Assembly: GCF_002101815.1 (NCBI RefSeq)
Contig: NZ_LQPM01000008.1
Span: forward strand, 248,001 to 312,000
Direction of reading: 5' to 3'
DNA length: 64,000 bases
DNA from: Mycobacterium paraense
GTDB lineage: Bacteria; Actinomycetota; Actinomycetes; Mycobacteriales; Mycobacteriaceae
Positions within the stretch are counted from its first letter, which is position 1; the number at the start of each line of letters is the position of its first letter. Below, one piece after another: positions 34,237 through 42,234 of the stretch. Under the pieces are notes generated by a model. It had not been told where the DNA came from and searched no databases. It saw only the letters and a program-made list of their open reading frames with translations. A program made the translations under genes and the position numbers.

Positions 34237-35021
34237 AGCGCGCTCCGCATGTACAGCTCGCCGTGCGGGGTGTGGGCGACCTGGATTGGAATGCCGTAGA
34301 GGTGGGTGAGCAACGAATCGTCGACTACCTCGTCGATGGGTGCGTAGTGCGGGTGCCCGTCGAGGAGGTAGATCGCGCTGTCGAGTACGGGTAGCAGCGG
34401 ATTGAGGTCATGGGAGACAACCAGGATCGTGACGGCGAGTTCGGCGCGCAGCCGGGCCAAAAGCGCGACAATGTCACGCTGGCTGTGCAGATCCAATGAC
34501 GCAAGCGGTTCGTCGAGGATGAGCAACTGGGGGTGGGACACGAGTGCCGCCGCGATCGCGATGCGTTGGCGTTGGCCGCCGGACAGCATCGACAGGCGCC
34601 GGCCCGCGATCTCGGTCGCCTCGACGGCGTCCAGCGCCTCGTCGACTCGGCTTCGCTCGGCCACGGTGCTGCGGCCGAACGCCCACTTGCGGCCGGTGAG
34701 CCCGAGCAGCACCACGTCGGCGGCGCGGACCGCTTCCCCCGAGCTCTCGGCATAGTGCTGCGGCACGTAACCGATGCGGTCATTGGCCTGGCCGGGGCGG
34801 CGGCCGAACACCTCGAGTTCGCCGGTGGCGACGGGGACCAGCCCGAGGACCATCTGCAAGAGGGTGGTCTTGCCGCTCCCGTTGGGTCCGATGACGGCAA
34901 CGACACCGCCCGCGGGCACCGCGAAGGTGCCATGTGACCAGATGAGCCGTCCGCCACGGACCGCGCTGACATCAGTGCATTCCAGCGCGGGTGTTGTCGA
35001 TGCGAGCTCAGGCTGCGACAC
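34233..35021 (-). CDS. znuC: Zinc ABC transporter ATP-binding protein (ZnuC type)
   Basis: The 262-residue ATPase has Walker A GPNGSGKTT (residues 45-53), signature LSGGQRQRIAIAAAL, Walker B LLILDEPLASLD and switch His SHDLN. It energises metal import with the permease. Its start lies 14 bases inside the end of the binding-protein gene, showing translational coupling. Sequence type is cluster A-I metal importers. Confidence 0.92.
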   Translation of the reverse strand: MSQPELASTTPALECTDVSAVRGGRLIWSHGTFAVPAGGVVAVIGPNGSGKTTLLQMVLGLVPVATGELEVFGRRPGQANDRIGYVPQHYAESSGEAVRAADVVLLGLTGRKWAFGRSTVAERSRVDEALDAVEATEIAGRRLSMLSGGQRQRIAIAAALVSHPQLLILDEPLASLDLHSQRDIVALLARLRAELAVTILVVSHDLNPLLPVLDSAIYLLDGHPHYAPIDEVVDDSLLTHLYGIPIQVAHTPHGELYMRSAL

Positions 35022-35982
35022 CGAGGGCCTTCCCCAATGCGGACAGCTGGGCGTATTGCCAGCCCTCGAACGAGTTCTGTCCCGGAGGAACGGTTTCGGT
35101 GACGTTGACGACGGGCACCCCGGATTGCTCAGCAGCTGAACGGATCTCCGCGGGGATGGATCCCTCGGTCTGTGTGTTGTAGATCAGGACGTCCACGCGC
35201 CGGCCGGCCAACTCGCCGCGGAACGCGTCGATGTCCGCCGGCGACGGGTCGGTTTCATTGGCCGACGCCCGCTGATAGCCCGCGGGTGTCTTGTTGACAA
35301 GACCCAATGACTGGGCTTGGTAGTCGAACACCGTCTCCGTAGCCGCGTAGGACTTGCCCGCCGCACCGGCCTTGATCTTGTCGATCAGGCCGGTGTAGGG
35401 CCCGATTGCCGCCGTGAATTCGGATCGGCGCTGACTGAAGTAGGTGCTGGCTTGCGGCTCGATCCTGCTCAACTCGGCGGTCACGGCGTCGGCGACAGCG
35501 GTGACCGCCGACGGCAGATACCACAAGTGCGGATTGGCGCCGACGGGTGTTTTTGTGACTGCGGCGGCGCTCACGATGCGGGCGCCGCCGGCCGAACCGG
35601 CGGCCAGCTTGTCGGCCCACGAGTCGTAGTTGGCGCCGTTGACGACAACAAGTTTGGCGCCCGCGAAGGTCGCCGCGTCCGCTGGTGAGGGCTCGTATTC
35701 GTGCGGGTCGACCGACGAGCTGGCCAACACGGTTCGAACGGTCGCGCATGAGCCGCCGAGTTCGGACACGATGTCGCCCCACTGATCGACGCTGACCACA
35801 ACGGCGACCGGACTGGTCGGGCACGACGCCGCCGCGGCGCTGCCGCTTGCTGCCGGAGGGGTGGCGGGGCCGGAGCCCGCAGCGCTTCCGGTATGAGCTG
35901 TCGAACACGCCGACAGAGAGAGGGCCATCGCGATCACGACAGCGACGGCTGCGCGGTTTACGCGGGCGTGCGGGACAACCAC
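35008..35982 (-). CDS. znuA: Zinc-binding lipoprotein of ABC transporter (ZnuA type)
   Basis: The 324-residue protein has a lipoprotein signal (VNRAAVAVVIAMALSLSAC, Cys26 anchor) and a Ser/Ala-rich spacer, then the cluster A-I fold: VVSVDQWGDIVSELGG, SSVDPHEYEPSPADAATFAGAKLVVVNG (ligand His), ANPHLWYLPSAV (second His) and Asp/Glu near the end. It catches Zn2+ outside the membrane. The GTG at 35982 is only four bases from Zur box 4, so the mRNA is probably leaderless. No His-rich loop as in enteric ZnuA is seen. Confidence 0.9.
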   Translation of the reverse strand: MVVPHARVNRAAVAVVIAMALSLSACSTAHTGSAAGSGPATPPAASGSAAAASCPTSPVAVVVSVDQWGDIVSELGGSCATVRTVLASSSVDPHEYEPSPADAATFAGAKLVVVNGANYDSWADKLAAGSAGGARIVSAAAVTKTPVGANPHLWYLPSAVTAVADAVTAELSRIEPQASTYFSQRRSEFTAAIGPYTGLIDKIKAGAAGKSYAATETVFDYQAQSLGLVNKTPAGYQRASANETDPSPADIDAFRGELAGRRVDVLIYNTQTEGSIPAEIRSAAEQSGVPVVNVTETVPPGQNSFEGWQYAQLSALGKALGVAA

Positions 35983-35986
35983 GGGT

Positions 35987-36007
35987 TAACGATAACCGTT
36001 TTCATTA
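35987..36007. promoter_or_regulatory. Zur box 4 (znuACB-zur operon, and perhaps the methyltransferase)
   Basis: Complement TAATGAAAACGGTTATCG plus TTA. It sits between divergent znuA (4 bases off) and the methyltransferase (71 bases off), so it could act on both. Confidence 0.8.
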
Positions 36008-36077
36008 AGGCAGGCGAGAGCCAAGTCGCATCCTTGGTGAAAAAGGCACGTCGGCCCGCCGGCGTAATGTCGGTTCG

Positions 36078-36983
36078 GTGCGTAGCGAAGGTGATACCTG
36101 GGACATCACAACGAGTGTCGGTTCGACCGCGCTGTTCGTGGCCACCGCGCGAGCGTTGGAGGCGCAGAAGCCCGATCCGCTGGCCGTCGACCCGTATGCG
36201 GAGCTGTTCTGCCGCGCCGTCGGCGGCCGCGCGGCCGACGTCCTGGACGGCAAGGAACCCGACCACCCGCTGAAGACCGCCGACTTCGGCGAGCACTTCG
36301 TCAACTTCCAGGGCGCCCGCACCCGATACTTCGACGAATACTTCCGCCGGGCGGCCGACGCGGGCGTGCGGCAGGTGGTCATCCTGGCGGCCGGCCTGGA
36401 CTCGCGCGCCTACCGGCTGGACTGGCCGGCCGGGACCGTCGTCTTCGAGCTGGACCGTCCGCAGGTCCTGGACTTCAAGCGCGAGGTGCTCGCCGGCCAC
36501 GGCGCCCAACCGCGCGCCGAGCGCCGCGAGATCGCCGTCGACCTGCGCGAGGACTGGCCGCAAGCCCTGCGCGACAACGGCTTTGATCCCGCCAAGCCGT
36601 CCGCCTGGATCGCCGAGGGCCTGCTGATCTATCTGCCCGCCGCCGCCCAGGAGCAGCTGTTCACCGGGATCGACGGCCTGGCCGGTCACGGCAGCCACGT
36701 CGCGATCGAAGACGGCGCGCCCCTGGAGCCGGACGAGTTCGAGGCCGCGGTCGAGGAGGAACGCGCGGCCGCCGCCGAGGGCGACCAGCGCCTGTTCTTT
36801 CGGCTGGTCTACAACGAGCGGCACGCGCCGGCCACCGAGTGGTTCGGCCAGCGCGGCTGGACCGCCGTGGGGACTCCGCTCGCCGATTACCTCCGGCAGG
36901 TCGGCCGGCCGGTGCCCGGTCCCGACACCGAGGCGGGCCCGATGATCGCGCGCAACACCCTGGTGAGCGCCGTCAAGGACTGA
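36078..36983 (+). CDS. SAM-dependent methyltransferase, LCM/PpmP-like mycobacterial family (Rv0281-like)
   Basis: The 301-residue protein has the family start [23 protein letters not shown], the SAM site [35 protein letters not shown] and [20 protein letters not shown]. It belongs to the leucine carboxymethyltransferase-like group with many members in mycobacteria; substrates are mostly unknown. It stands next to ESX-3 as Rv0281 does in M. tuberculosis. The start is GTG at 36078. Zinc regulation via box 4 is possible. Confidence 0.9.
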   Translation: MRSEGDTWDITTSVGSTALFVATARALEAQKPDPLAVDPYAELFCRAVGGRAADVLDGKEPDHPLKTADFGEHFVNFQGARTRYFDEYFRRAADAGVRQVVILAAGLDSRAYRLDWPAGTVVFELDRPQVLDFKREVLAGHGAQPRAERREIAVDLREDWPQALRDNGFDPAKPSAWIAEGLLIYLPAAAQEQLFTGIDGLAGHGSHVAIEDGAPLEPDEFEAAVEEERAAAAEGDQRLFFRLVYNERHAPATEWFGQRGWTAVGTPLADYLRQVGRPVPGPDTEAGPMIARNTLVSAVKD

Positions 36984-37089
36984 CGGGAACTTTTCGCCAC
37001 CTGCCACCGACTACTACCTGCGGGCTCGCGACGCCGCCAACAGCCCAGGCGGCCGTCTGATCCAGCCCGATCGGTAAGGAGTCGTTGCT

Positions 37090-38592
37090 ATGACAGCGCC
37101 GGTGTGGATGGCGTTGCCGCCGGAGATCCATTCGGCCCAGCTGAGCAGCGGTCCCGGCCCGGGCGGCCTGCTGGCCGCCGCCGCGGGGTGGAGTTCGCTG
37201 AGCGCCACCTACGCGTCGGTGGCCGACGAACTGACCTCGATCCTGGCCGCCGCGCAGGCCGGGGCGTGGCAGGGGCCGACCGCCGAGCAGTACGTGGCGG
37301 CGCACGCGCCGTATCTGGCGTGGCTGACGCGGGCCAGCGCCAACAGCGCCGCGGCGGCCGCCCAGCACGAGACCGCCGCGACGGCCTACACCGCGGCCTT
37401 GGCCGGCATGCCGACGCTGCTGGAGCTCGCCGCCAACCACGCGATCCACGCTGTGCTGCTGGCGACCAACTTCTTCGGCATCAACACCATTCCGATCGCA
37501 CTGAACGAGGCCGACTACGTCCGGATGTGGGTCCAGGCGGCCACCACGATGGCGACCTACCAGGCGGTCGCCGGCGCGGCGGTCGCTTCTGCACCGCAGA
37601 CCGATCCGGCCCCGCAGATCCTGCACGCCGACGACAACAGCGACGGCACCGACACCGGCGACAGCGGCGACATCATCGACAACGACGGCGGCGACCCGAC
37701 GCAGCTGAGCTGGTGGGAGAACCGCTTCCTCGAGGTGTTTCAGACGCTGGGCCGCGACCTCGAGGAATTCCCCGAAAACCCCGCCGAGTCCATAGCGCAG
37801 GTCGAAAACGACGTCCCGCTGCTGGTCGCGGACGAGTTCACCCACGTCGGGGAGGTCCTCGACACCTTCCCACAGCTGCAGGCGATCATCCCGCTGGCGG
37901 TCACCACGCCGCTCGGCGGCGGTTTCCTGGCCGGGTTCGCGGGCCTGAGCGGGCTGTCGGGGATTCAGCCCGGCGCGGCGGCGCCCGCCATGGCGGCCGC
38001 ACCCGCGCCCGACGCGCCCGCCATGCCCGCGTCCGCCGGCGCCCCGGCGGTGACCGTTGCCTCCACCGCCTCGGCCCCGGGTCCGGCCTCGGCGCCGGCC
38101 CCCGCGCCGGCTCCCGTGTCGGCGTCGGCCGGAACGCCGCCCCCGCCGCCGTCGCCCGTCGCGGGGGGCGCCTTCCCCTATATGGTGGGCGGCCCGACCG
38201 TCGGGTCCGACACCGGCATGAGCGGCAGCGCCCGCCGCAAGGCGCCGGAGCCGGACAGCGCCGCGGCCCCGGCGGCGGCGGCCTCGGCGCGGCAGGAGGA
38301 ACGGGCGCGCCGGCGCCGGCGGGCGGCGCTGCACGACAACCACCGCGGTTATCGCTACGAATTCGTCGACCCGGAGTGGGGCGACGAGCCGAGCATCGAC
38401 GCGGCGCAGCCGGTGGCGTCCGGCCGCGGCGCGGGCGCCCTGGGTTTCGCCGGTACGGCGCGCCGGGAGGCCGCAGCGGCGGCGGGCCTGGCCACGCTTG
38501 CCGGTGACGAGTTCGGCGGCGGACCCACGATGCCGATGGTCCCGGGCACCTGGGAGCACGGCCGGGTTGATAATGAAAATGATTTTCAGTAA
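37090..38592 (+). CDS. PPE family protein with acidic insert, upstream of ESX-3
   Basis: The 500-residue protein starts [21 protein letters not shown] (PPE at 10-12) and has the helical PPE domain with [24 protein letters not shown]. At residues 181-204 there is an Asp-rich stretch ([14 protein letters not shown], then DNDGGD), absent from the two other PPEs here. The C-terminal part is Ala/Pro-rich and ends with [12 protein letters not shown] and [16 protein letters not shown]. The last eight codons form Zur box 5. It is separated from the methyltransferase by 106 bases. It is probably an ESX-3 substrate; PE partner unknown. Confidence 0.88.
   Translation: MTAPVWMALPPEIHSAQLSSGPGPGGLLAAAAGWSSLSATYASVADELTSILAAAQAGAWQGPTAEQYVAAHAPYLAWLTRASANSAAAAAQHETAATAYTAALAGMPTLLELAANHAIHAVLLATNFFGINTIPIALNEADYVRMWVQAATTMATYQAVAGAAVASAPQTDPAPQILHADDNSDGTDTGDSGDIIDNDGGDPTQLSWWENRFLEVFQTLGRDLEEFPENPAESIAQVENDVPLLVADEFTHVGEVLDTFPQLQAIIPLAVTTPLGGGFLAGFAGLSGLSGIQPGAAAPAMAAAPAPDAPAMPASAGAPAVTVASTASAPGPASAPAPAPAPVSASAGTPPPPPSPVAGGAFPYMVGGPTVGSDTGMSGSARRKAPEPDSAAAPAAAASARQEERARRRRRAALHDNHRGYRYEFVDPEWGDEPSIDAAQPVASGRGAGALGFAGTARREAAAAAGLATLAGDEFGGGPTMPMVPGTWEHGRVDNENDFQ
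38571..38591. promoter_or_regulatory. Zur box 5 (ESX-3 operon), inside the 3' end of the PPE gene
   Basis: TAATGAAAATGATTTTCA plus GTA. It encodes the last residues DNENDFQ and the stop of the PPE, and lies 177 bases before eccA3. Coding sequence and operator thus share the same DNA. Confidence 0.8.
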
Positions 38593-38698
38593 GCTTCGCT
38601 GGTCACCGGGCCCCGGCCGCCGGCCAGTGAACGCGCAGGTCAGCACGGCCGAACGGGGCTTGGATTCGTGAGGCGAGCGGGCCCGGGGACCTCGACAC

Positions 38699-38717
38699 TT
38701 AGCTTATGCAATGCTAA
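38699..38717. promoter_or_regulatory. IdeR-like iron box A before eccA3
   Basis: TTAGCTTATGCAATGCTAA matches 14 of 19 positions of the IdeR consensus TTAGGTTAGGCTAACCTAA and has symmetric TTAGC/GCTAA ends. ESX-3 is a known IdeR target in mycobacteria. Confidence 0.6.
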
Positions 38718-38728
38718 CTTCAGGCGGG

Positions 38729-38747
38729 TTAGGTTAGGGGAGGCTAC
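38729..38747. promoter_or_regulatory. IdeR-like iron box B before eccA3
   Basis: TTAGGTTAGGGGAGGCTAC matches 14 of 19 positions of the IdeR consensus, with all ten bases of the left arm. It ends 20 bases before eccA3, 12 bases after box A, which would allow two IdeR dimers. Confidence 0.6.
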
Positions 38748-38767
38748 ATAGATGGGAAGAAGCGGCC

Positions 38768-40621
38768 GTGGAACGTGGTGACAGCGGCGTGCTCGCAGCT
38801 CGGCCCGTCAATTCCCGCTCGGACGGCAGGGTGGACGGCGACGTCATCAGCCGGTTCGCCACCTGCTGCCGCGCCCTCGGCGTCAAGGTCTACGACCGGC
38901 AGCGTCCTGCCGACCTGACCGCGGCGCGCTCGGGCTTCACCGCGCTGACGCGCATCGCGCACGACCAATGCGACGCCTGGACCGGGCTGGCCGCCGCCGG
39001 CGACGCCTCGCTGCGCGTGCTGGAGGCCGTGGCGCGCACCGCGGGCACGGCGGGCAGGTTGCAGCGCCAGGTGGAGCTGGCGCCCGGGGCCTTGGGCTTC
39101 CGCTACGACACCGGCCTGTACCTCGAGTTCCGCGCCGCCGCACCCGACGATTTCCACCTCGCCCACGCCGCGGCGCTGGCTTCGGCCGGGCGGTTCGCCG
39201 AGGCGCACGAGATCGTCGCCGGCCTCATCGAACGCCGCCCCGGCTGGCGCGAGGCCCGCTGGGTCGCCGTCGTCATCAACTACCGCGCCGAGCGTTGGTC
39301 GGACGTCGTCAAGCTGCTGACCCCGATCGTCAACGACACCGATCTCGACGAGACGTTTTCCCACGCGGCAAAGGTGACCCTGGGCATCGCGCTGGCCCGG
39401 CTGGGCATGTTCGCGCCCGCGCTGTCCTACCTCGAGGAGCCCGAGGGGCCGGTCGCGGTGGCCGCGGTGGACGGCGCGCTGGCCAAGGGGCTGGTGCTGC
39501 GCGCGCACGTCGACGAGGAGTCGGCGAGCGAAGTGCTGCAGGACCTGTACGCGTCCCATCCCGGCAACGAACAGGTCGAACAGGCTTTGTCGGACACCAG
39601 CTTTGGGATCGTGACGACCACGGGCGCCCGCATCGACGCCCGCACCGACCCCTGGGACCCCGCCACCGAACCCACCGCCGAGGACTTCGTCGACCCCGCG
39701 GCCCACGAGCGCAAGGCCGCGCTGCTGCACGAGGCCGAACGCCAGCTCGCCGAGTTCATCGGTCTGGACGAGGTCAAGAACCAGGTGTCGCGGCTGAAGA
39801 GCTCGGTGGCCATGGAACTGGTGCGCAAGCAACGTGGGCTCACGGTGGCGCAGCGGACCCACCATCTGGTGTTCGCCGGTCCGCCCGGGACCGGTAAGAC
39901 CACCATCGCGCGCGTGGTCGCCAAGATCTATTGCGGCCTTGGCCTTTTGAAGCGGGAGAACATCCGCGAGGTGCACCGCGCCGACCTGATCGGCCAGCAC
40001 ATCGGCGAGACCGAGGCCAAGACGAACGCGATCATCGACAGCGCGCTGGACGGGGTGCTGTTCCTCGACGAGGCCTACGCCCTGGTGGCCACCGGGGCCA
40101 AGAACGACTTCGGGCTGGTCGCCATCGACACCCTGCTGGCCCGCATGGAAAACGACCGCGACCGGCTGGTGGTCATCATCGCCGGGTACCGGGCGGACCT
40201 GGACAAGTTCCTCGACACCAACGAGGGCCTGCGGTCCCGGTTCACCCGCAACATCGACTTCCCTTCCTACACACCGGCGGAGCTGGTGGAGATCGCGCAC
40301 AAGATGGCCGAGCAGCGCGACAGCGTCTTCGAGCCCGCCGCGCTGGACCACATGGAAGCCCTGTTCTCCAAGCTGGCCACCGAGTCGACGCCCGACGCCA
40401 ACGGGATCTCGCGGCGCAACCTCGACATCGCGGGCAACGGCCGCTTCGTCCGCAACATCGTCGAGCGCTCCGAGGAAGAACGCGAATTCCGCCTCGACCA
40501 TTCGGAACACGCCGGAACCGGGGAATTCAGTGACGAGGAGCTGATGACGATCACCGACCAGGACGTCGAGAAGTCGGTGGAGCCGCTGCTGCGCGGCCTC
40601 GGGCTGTCGGTGCCGGCATGA
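38768..40621 (+). CDS. eccA3: ESX-3 AAA+ ATPase EccA3
   Basis: The 617-residue cytosolic protein has an N-terminal TPR-like helical domain (to about 300) and a C-terminal CbxX/CfqX AAA+ ATPase with Walker A GPPGTGKTT near residue 371, Walker B VLFLDEAYAL near 432 and a sensor Arg region SRFTRNIDFPSY. It helps release EspG-PE-PPE complexes for secretion. Start is GTG 38768 behind GGAAGAAG; an ATG at 38752 hits an early stop. It overlaps eccB3 by ATGA. First gene of the ESX-3 operon, with iron and zinc boxes upstream. Confidence 0.96.
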   Translation: MERGDSGVLAARPVNSRSDGRVDGDVISRFATCCRALGVKVYDRQRPADLTAARSGFTALTRIAHDQCDAWTGLAAAGDASLRVLEAVARTAGTAGRLQRQVELAPGALGFRYDTGLYLEFRAAAPDDFHLAHAAALASAGRFAEAHEIVAGLIERRPGWREARWVAVVINYRAERWSDVVKLLTPIVNDTDLDETFSHAAKVTLGIALARLGMFAPALSYLEEPEGPVAVAAVDGALAKGLVLRAHVDEESASEVLQDLYASHPGNEQVEQALSDTSFGIVTTTGARIDARTDPWDPATEPTAEDFVDPAAHERKAALLHEAERQLAEFIGLDEVKNQVSRLKSSVAMELVRKQRGLTVAQRTHHLVFAGPPGTGKTTIARVVAKIYCGLGLLKRENIREVHRADLIGQHIGETEAKTNAIIDSALDGVLFLDEAYALVATGAKNDFGLVAIDTLLARMENDRDRLVVIIAGYRADLDKFLDTNEGLRSRFTRNIDFPSYTPAELVEIAHKMAEQRDSVFEPAALDHMEALFSKLATESTPDANGISRRNLDIAGNGRFVRNIVERSEEEREFRLDHSEHAGTGEFSDEELMTITDQDVEKSVEPLLRGLGLSVPA

Positions 40622-42234
40622 GCGCCAATAACCATGAGCCCGAAGGGGACCGGCGCTCGTTCGTCTCGCGGACCCCGGTCAACGACAATCCCGACAAGGT
40701 GGAATACCGCCGCGGCTTCGTCACCCGCCATCAGGTGAGCGGCTGGCGCTTCGTGATGCGCCGCATCGCCTCCGGCATCGCCCTGCACGACACCCGGATG
40801 CTGGTCGACCCGCTGCGCACCCAGTCGCGCGCGGTGCTGATGGGCGCGCTCATCCTGATCACCGGCCTGGCCGGCTGCTTCGTGTTCTCGCTGATTCGGC
40901 CCAGCGGGACGGCGGGCAACAACGCGGTGCTCGCCGACCGCTCGACCGCCGCGCTGTACGTGCGGGTCGGCGACGACCTGCACCCGGTGCTCAACCTGAC
41001 CTCGGCCCGGCTGATCGTCGGCAAGCCGGTCACCCCCACGACGGTGAAAAGCAGTGAGCTGGACCGGTTTCCGCGGGGCAACCTGATCGGCATACCCGGT
41101 GCGCCGGAGCGCATGGTGCAGAACGCCTCCCGCGACGCCAACTGGACGGTGTGCGACGCCGTCAGCGGGACCTCGCGGGGCGCCCACAGCACGGGCGTCA
41201 CGGTGATCGCCGGCCCGCCCGACGGCAGCGGTGCGCGGGCGACCGCGATCCACGCCAACCAGGGCATCCTGGTGGACAACGGCGCGGCCACCTGGCTGCT
41301 GTGGGACGGCAAGCGCAGCCAGATCGACCTGGCCAACCACGCCGTCACCAACGCGCTCGGCCTCGGCGCCGGCAATTCCGACGTGCCCGCGCCGCGCCCG
41401 ATCGCGCAGGGGTTGTTCAACGCGGTACCCGAGTCCCCGCCGCTGACGGCGCCGTTGATCCCGAATGCCGGTGGGCCCGCGGGCTTTTCGGTGCCGGCAC
41501 CGATCGGCGCGGTCGTCGTCTCCTACGGCCTGGAGCAGAACTCGTCCGGCACCCTGCACTACTACGCGGTGTTGCCCGACGGGCTGCAGTCCATTTCGCC
41601 GGTGCTCGCCGCGATCCTGCGCAACTCCAATTCCTATGGGCTGGACCAGCCGCCGCGGCTCGGCGCCGACGACGTGGCCAGGCTGCCGGTGTCGCGGATG
41701 CTGGACACCAGCCGCTACCCCGAGCAGCAGGTCGCCCTGATCGACGCGGCGAAGAGCCCCGTCGCCTGCGCGCACTGGAGCAAGCCCGCCGGCGCGGCCA
41801 CCAGCTCGCTGAGCCTGCTCTCCGGGTCGGTGTTGCCGGTGCCGGACGCGGTGCGGACGGTGGACCTGGTCGCGGCCGGCTCCCAGGGCACCGCCACCCG
41901 CGTCGCCCTGGCGCCGGGAACCGGGTACTTCACCCAGACGGTGGGCGGCGGGTCGGCGGCGCCGGCCGCCGGCTCGTTGTTCTGGGTGTCCGACACCGGG
42001 GTGCGCTACGGCATCGACAACGAGGCCGAGAGCGGGCCGGGGGCCGTCGGGCACGGGAAAACGGTTGAGGCGCTGGGCCTGAACGCGCCCGCGGTGCCGG
42101 TGCCGTGGTCGGTGCTGTCGCTGTTTGCGCCCGGCCCGACGCTGTCGCGCGCCGACGCGCTGCTGGCCCACGACGGCCTGGCGCCCGACGCCCGGCCGGG
42201 CCGCCCGGTCGCGGCGCAGGGGGAGGGACGATGA
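40618..42234 (+). CDS. eccB3: ESX-3 membrane component EccB3
   Basis: The 538-residue protein has a short cytosolic N-terminus ([20 protein letters not shown]), one transmembrane helix at about residues 76-97 ([22 protein letters not shown]) and a large periplasmic domain with repeat-like strands. Two conserved cysteines ([15 protein letters not shown]) probably form the periplasmic disulfide. Part of the EccBCDE membrane core. It overlaps both neighbours by four bases. Confidence 0.96.
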   Translation: MSANNHEPEGDRRSFVSRTPVNDNPDKVEYRRGFVTRHQVSGWRFVMRRIASGIALHDTRMLVDPLRTQSRAVLMGALILITGLAGCFVFSLIRPSGTAGNNAVLADRSTAALYVRVGDDLHPVLNLTSARLIVGKPVTPTTVKSSELDRFPRGNLIGIPGAPERMVQNASRDANWTVCDAVSGTSRGAHSTGVTVIAGPPDGSGARATAIHANQGILVDNGAATWLLWDGKRSQIDLANHAVTNALGLGAGNSDVPAPRPIAQGLFNAVPESPPLTAPLIPNAGGPAGFSVPAPIGAVVVSYGLEQNSSGTLHYYAVLPDGLQSISPVLAAILRNSNSYGLDQPPRLGADDVARLPVSRMLDTSRYPEQQVALIDAAKSPVACAHWSKPAGAATSSLSLLSGSVLPVPDAVRTVDLVAAGSQGTATRVALAPGTGYFTQTVGGGSAAPAAGSLFWVSDTGVRYGIDNEAESGPGAVGHGKTVEALGLNAPAVPVPWSVLSLFAPGPTLSRADALLAHDGLAPDARPGRPVAAQGEGR

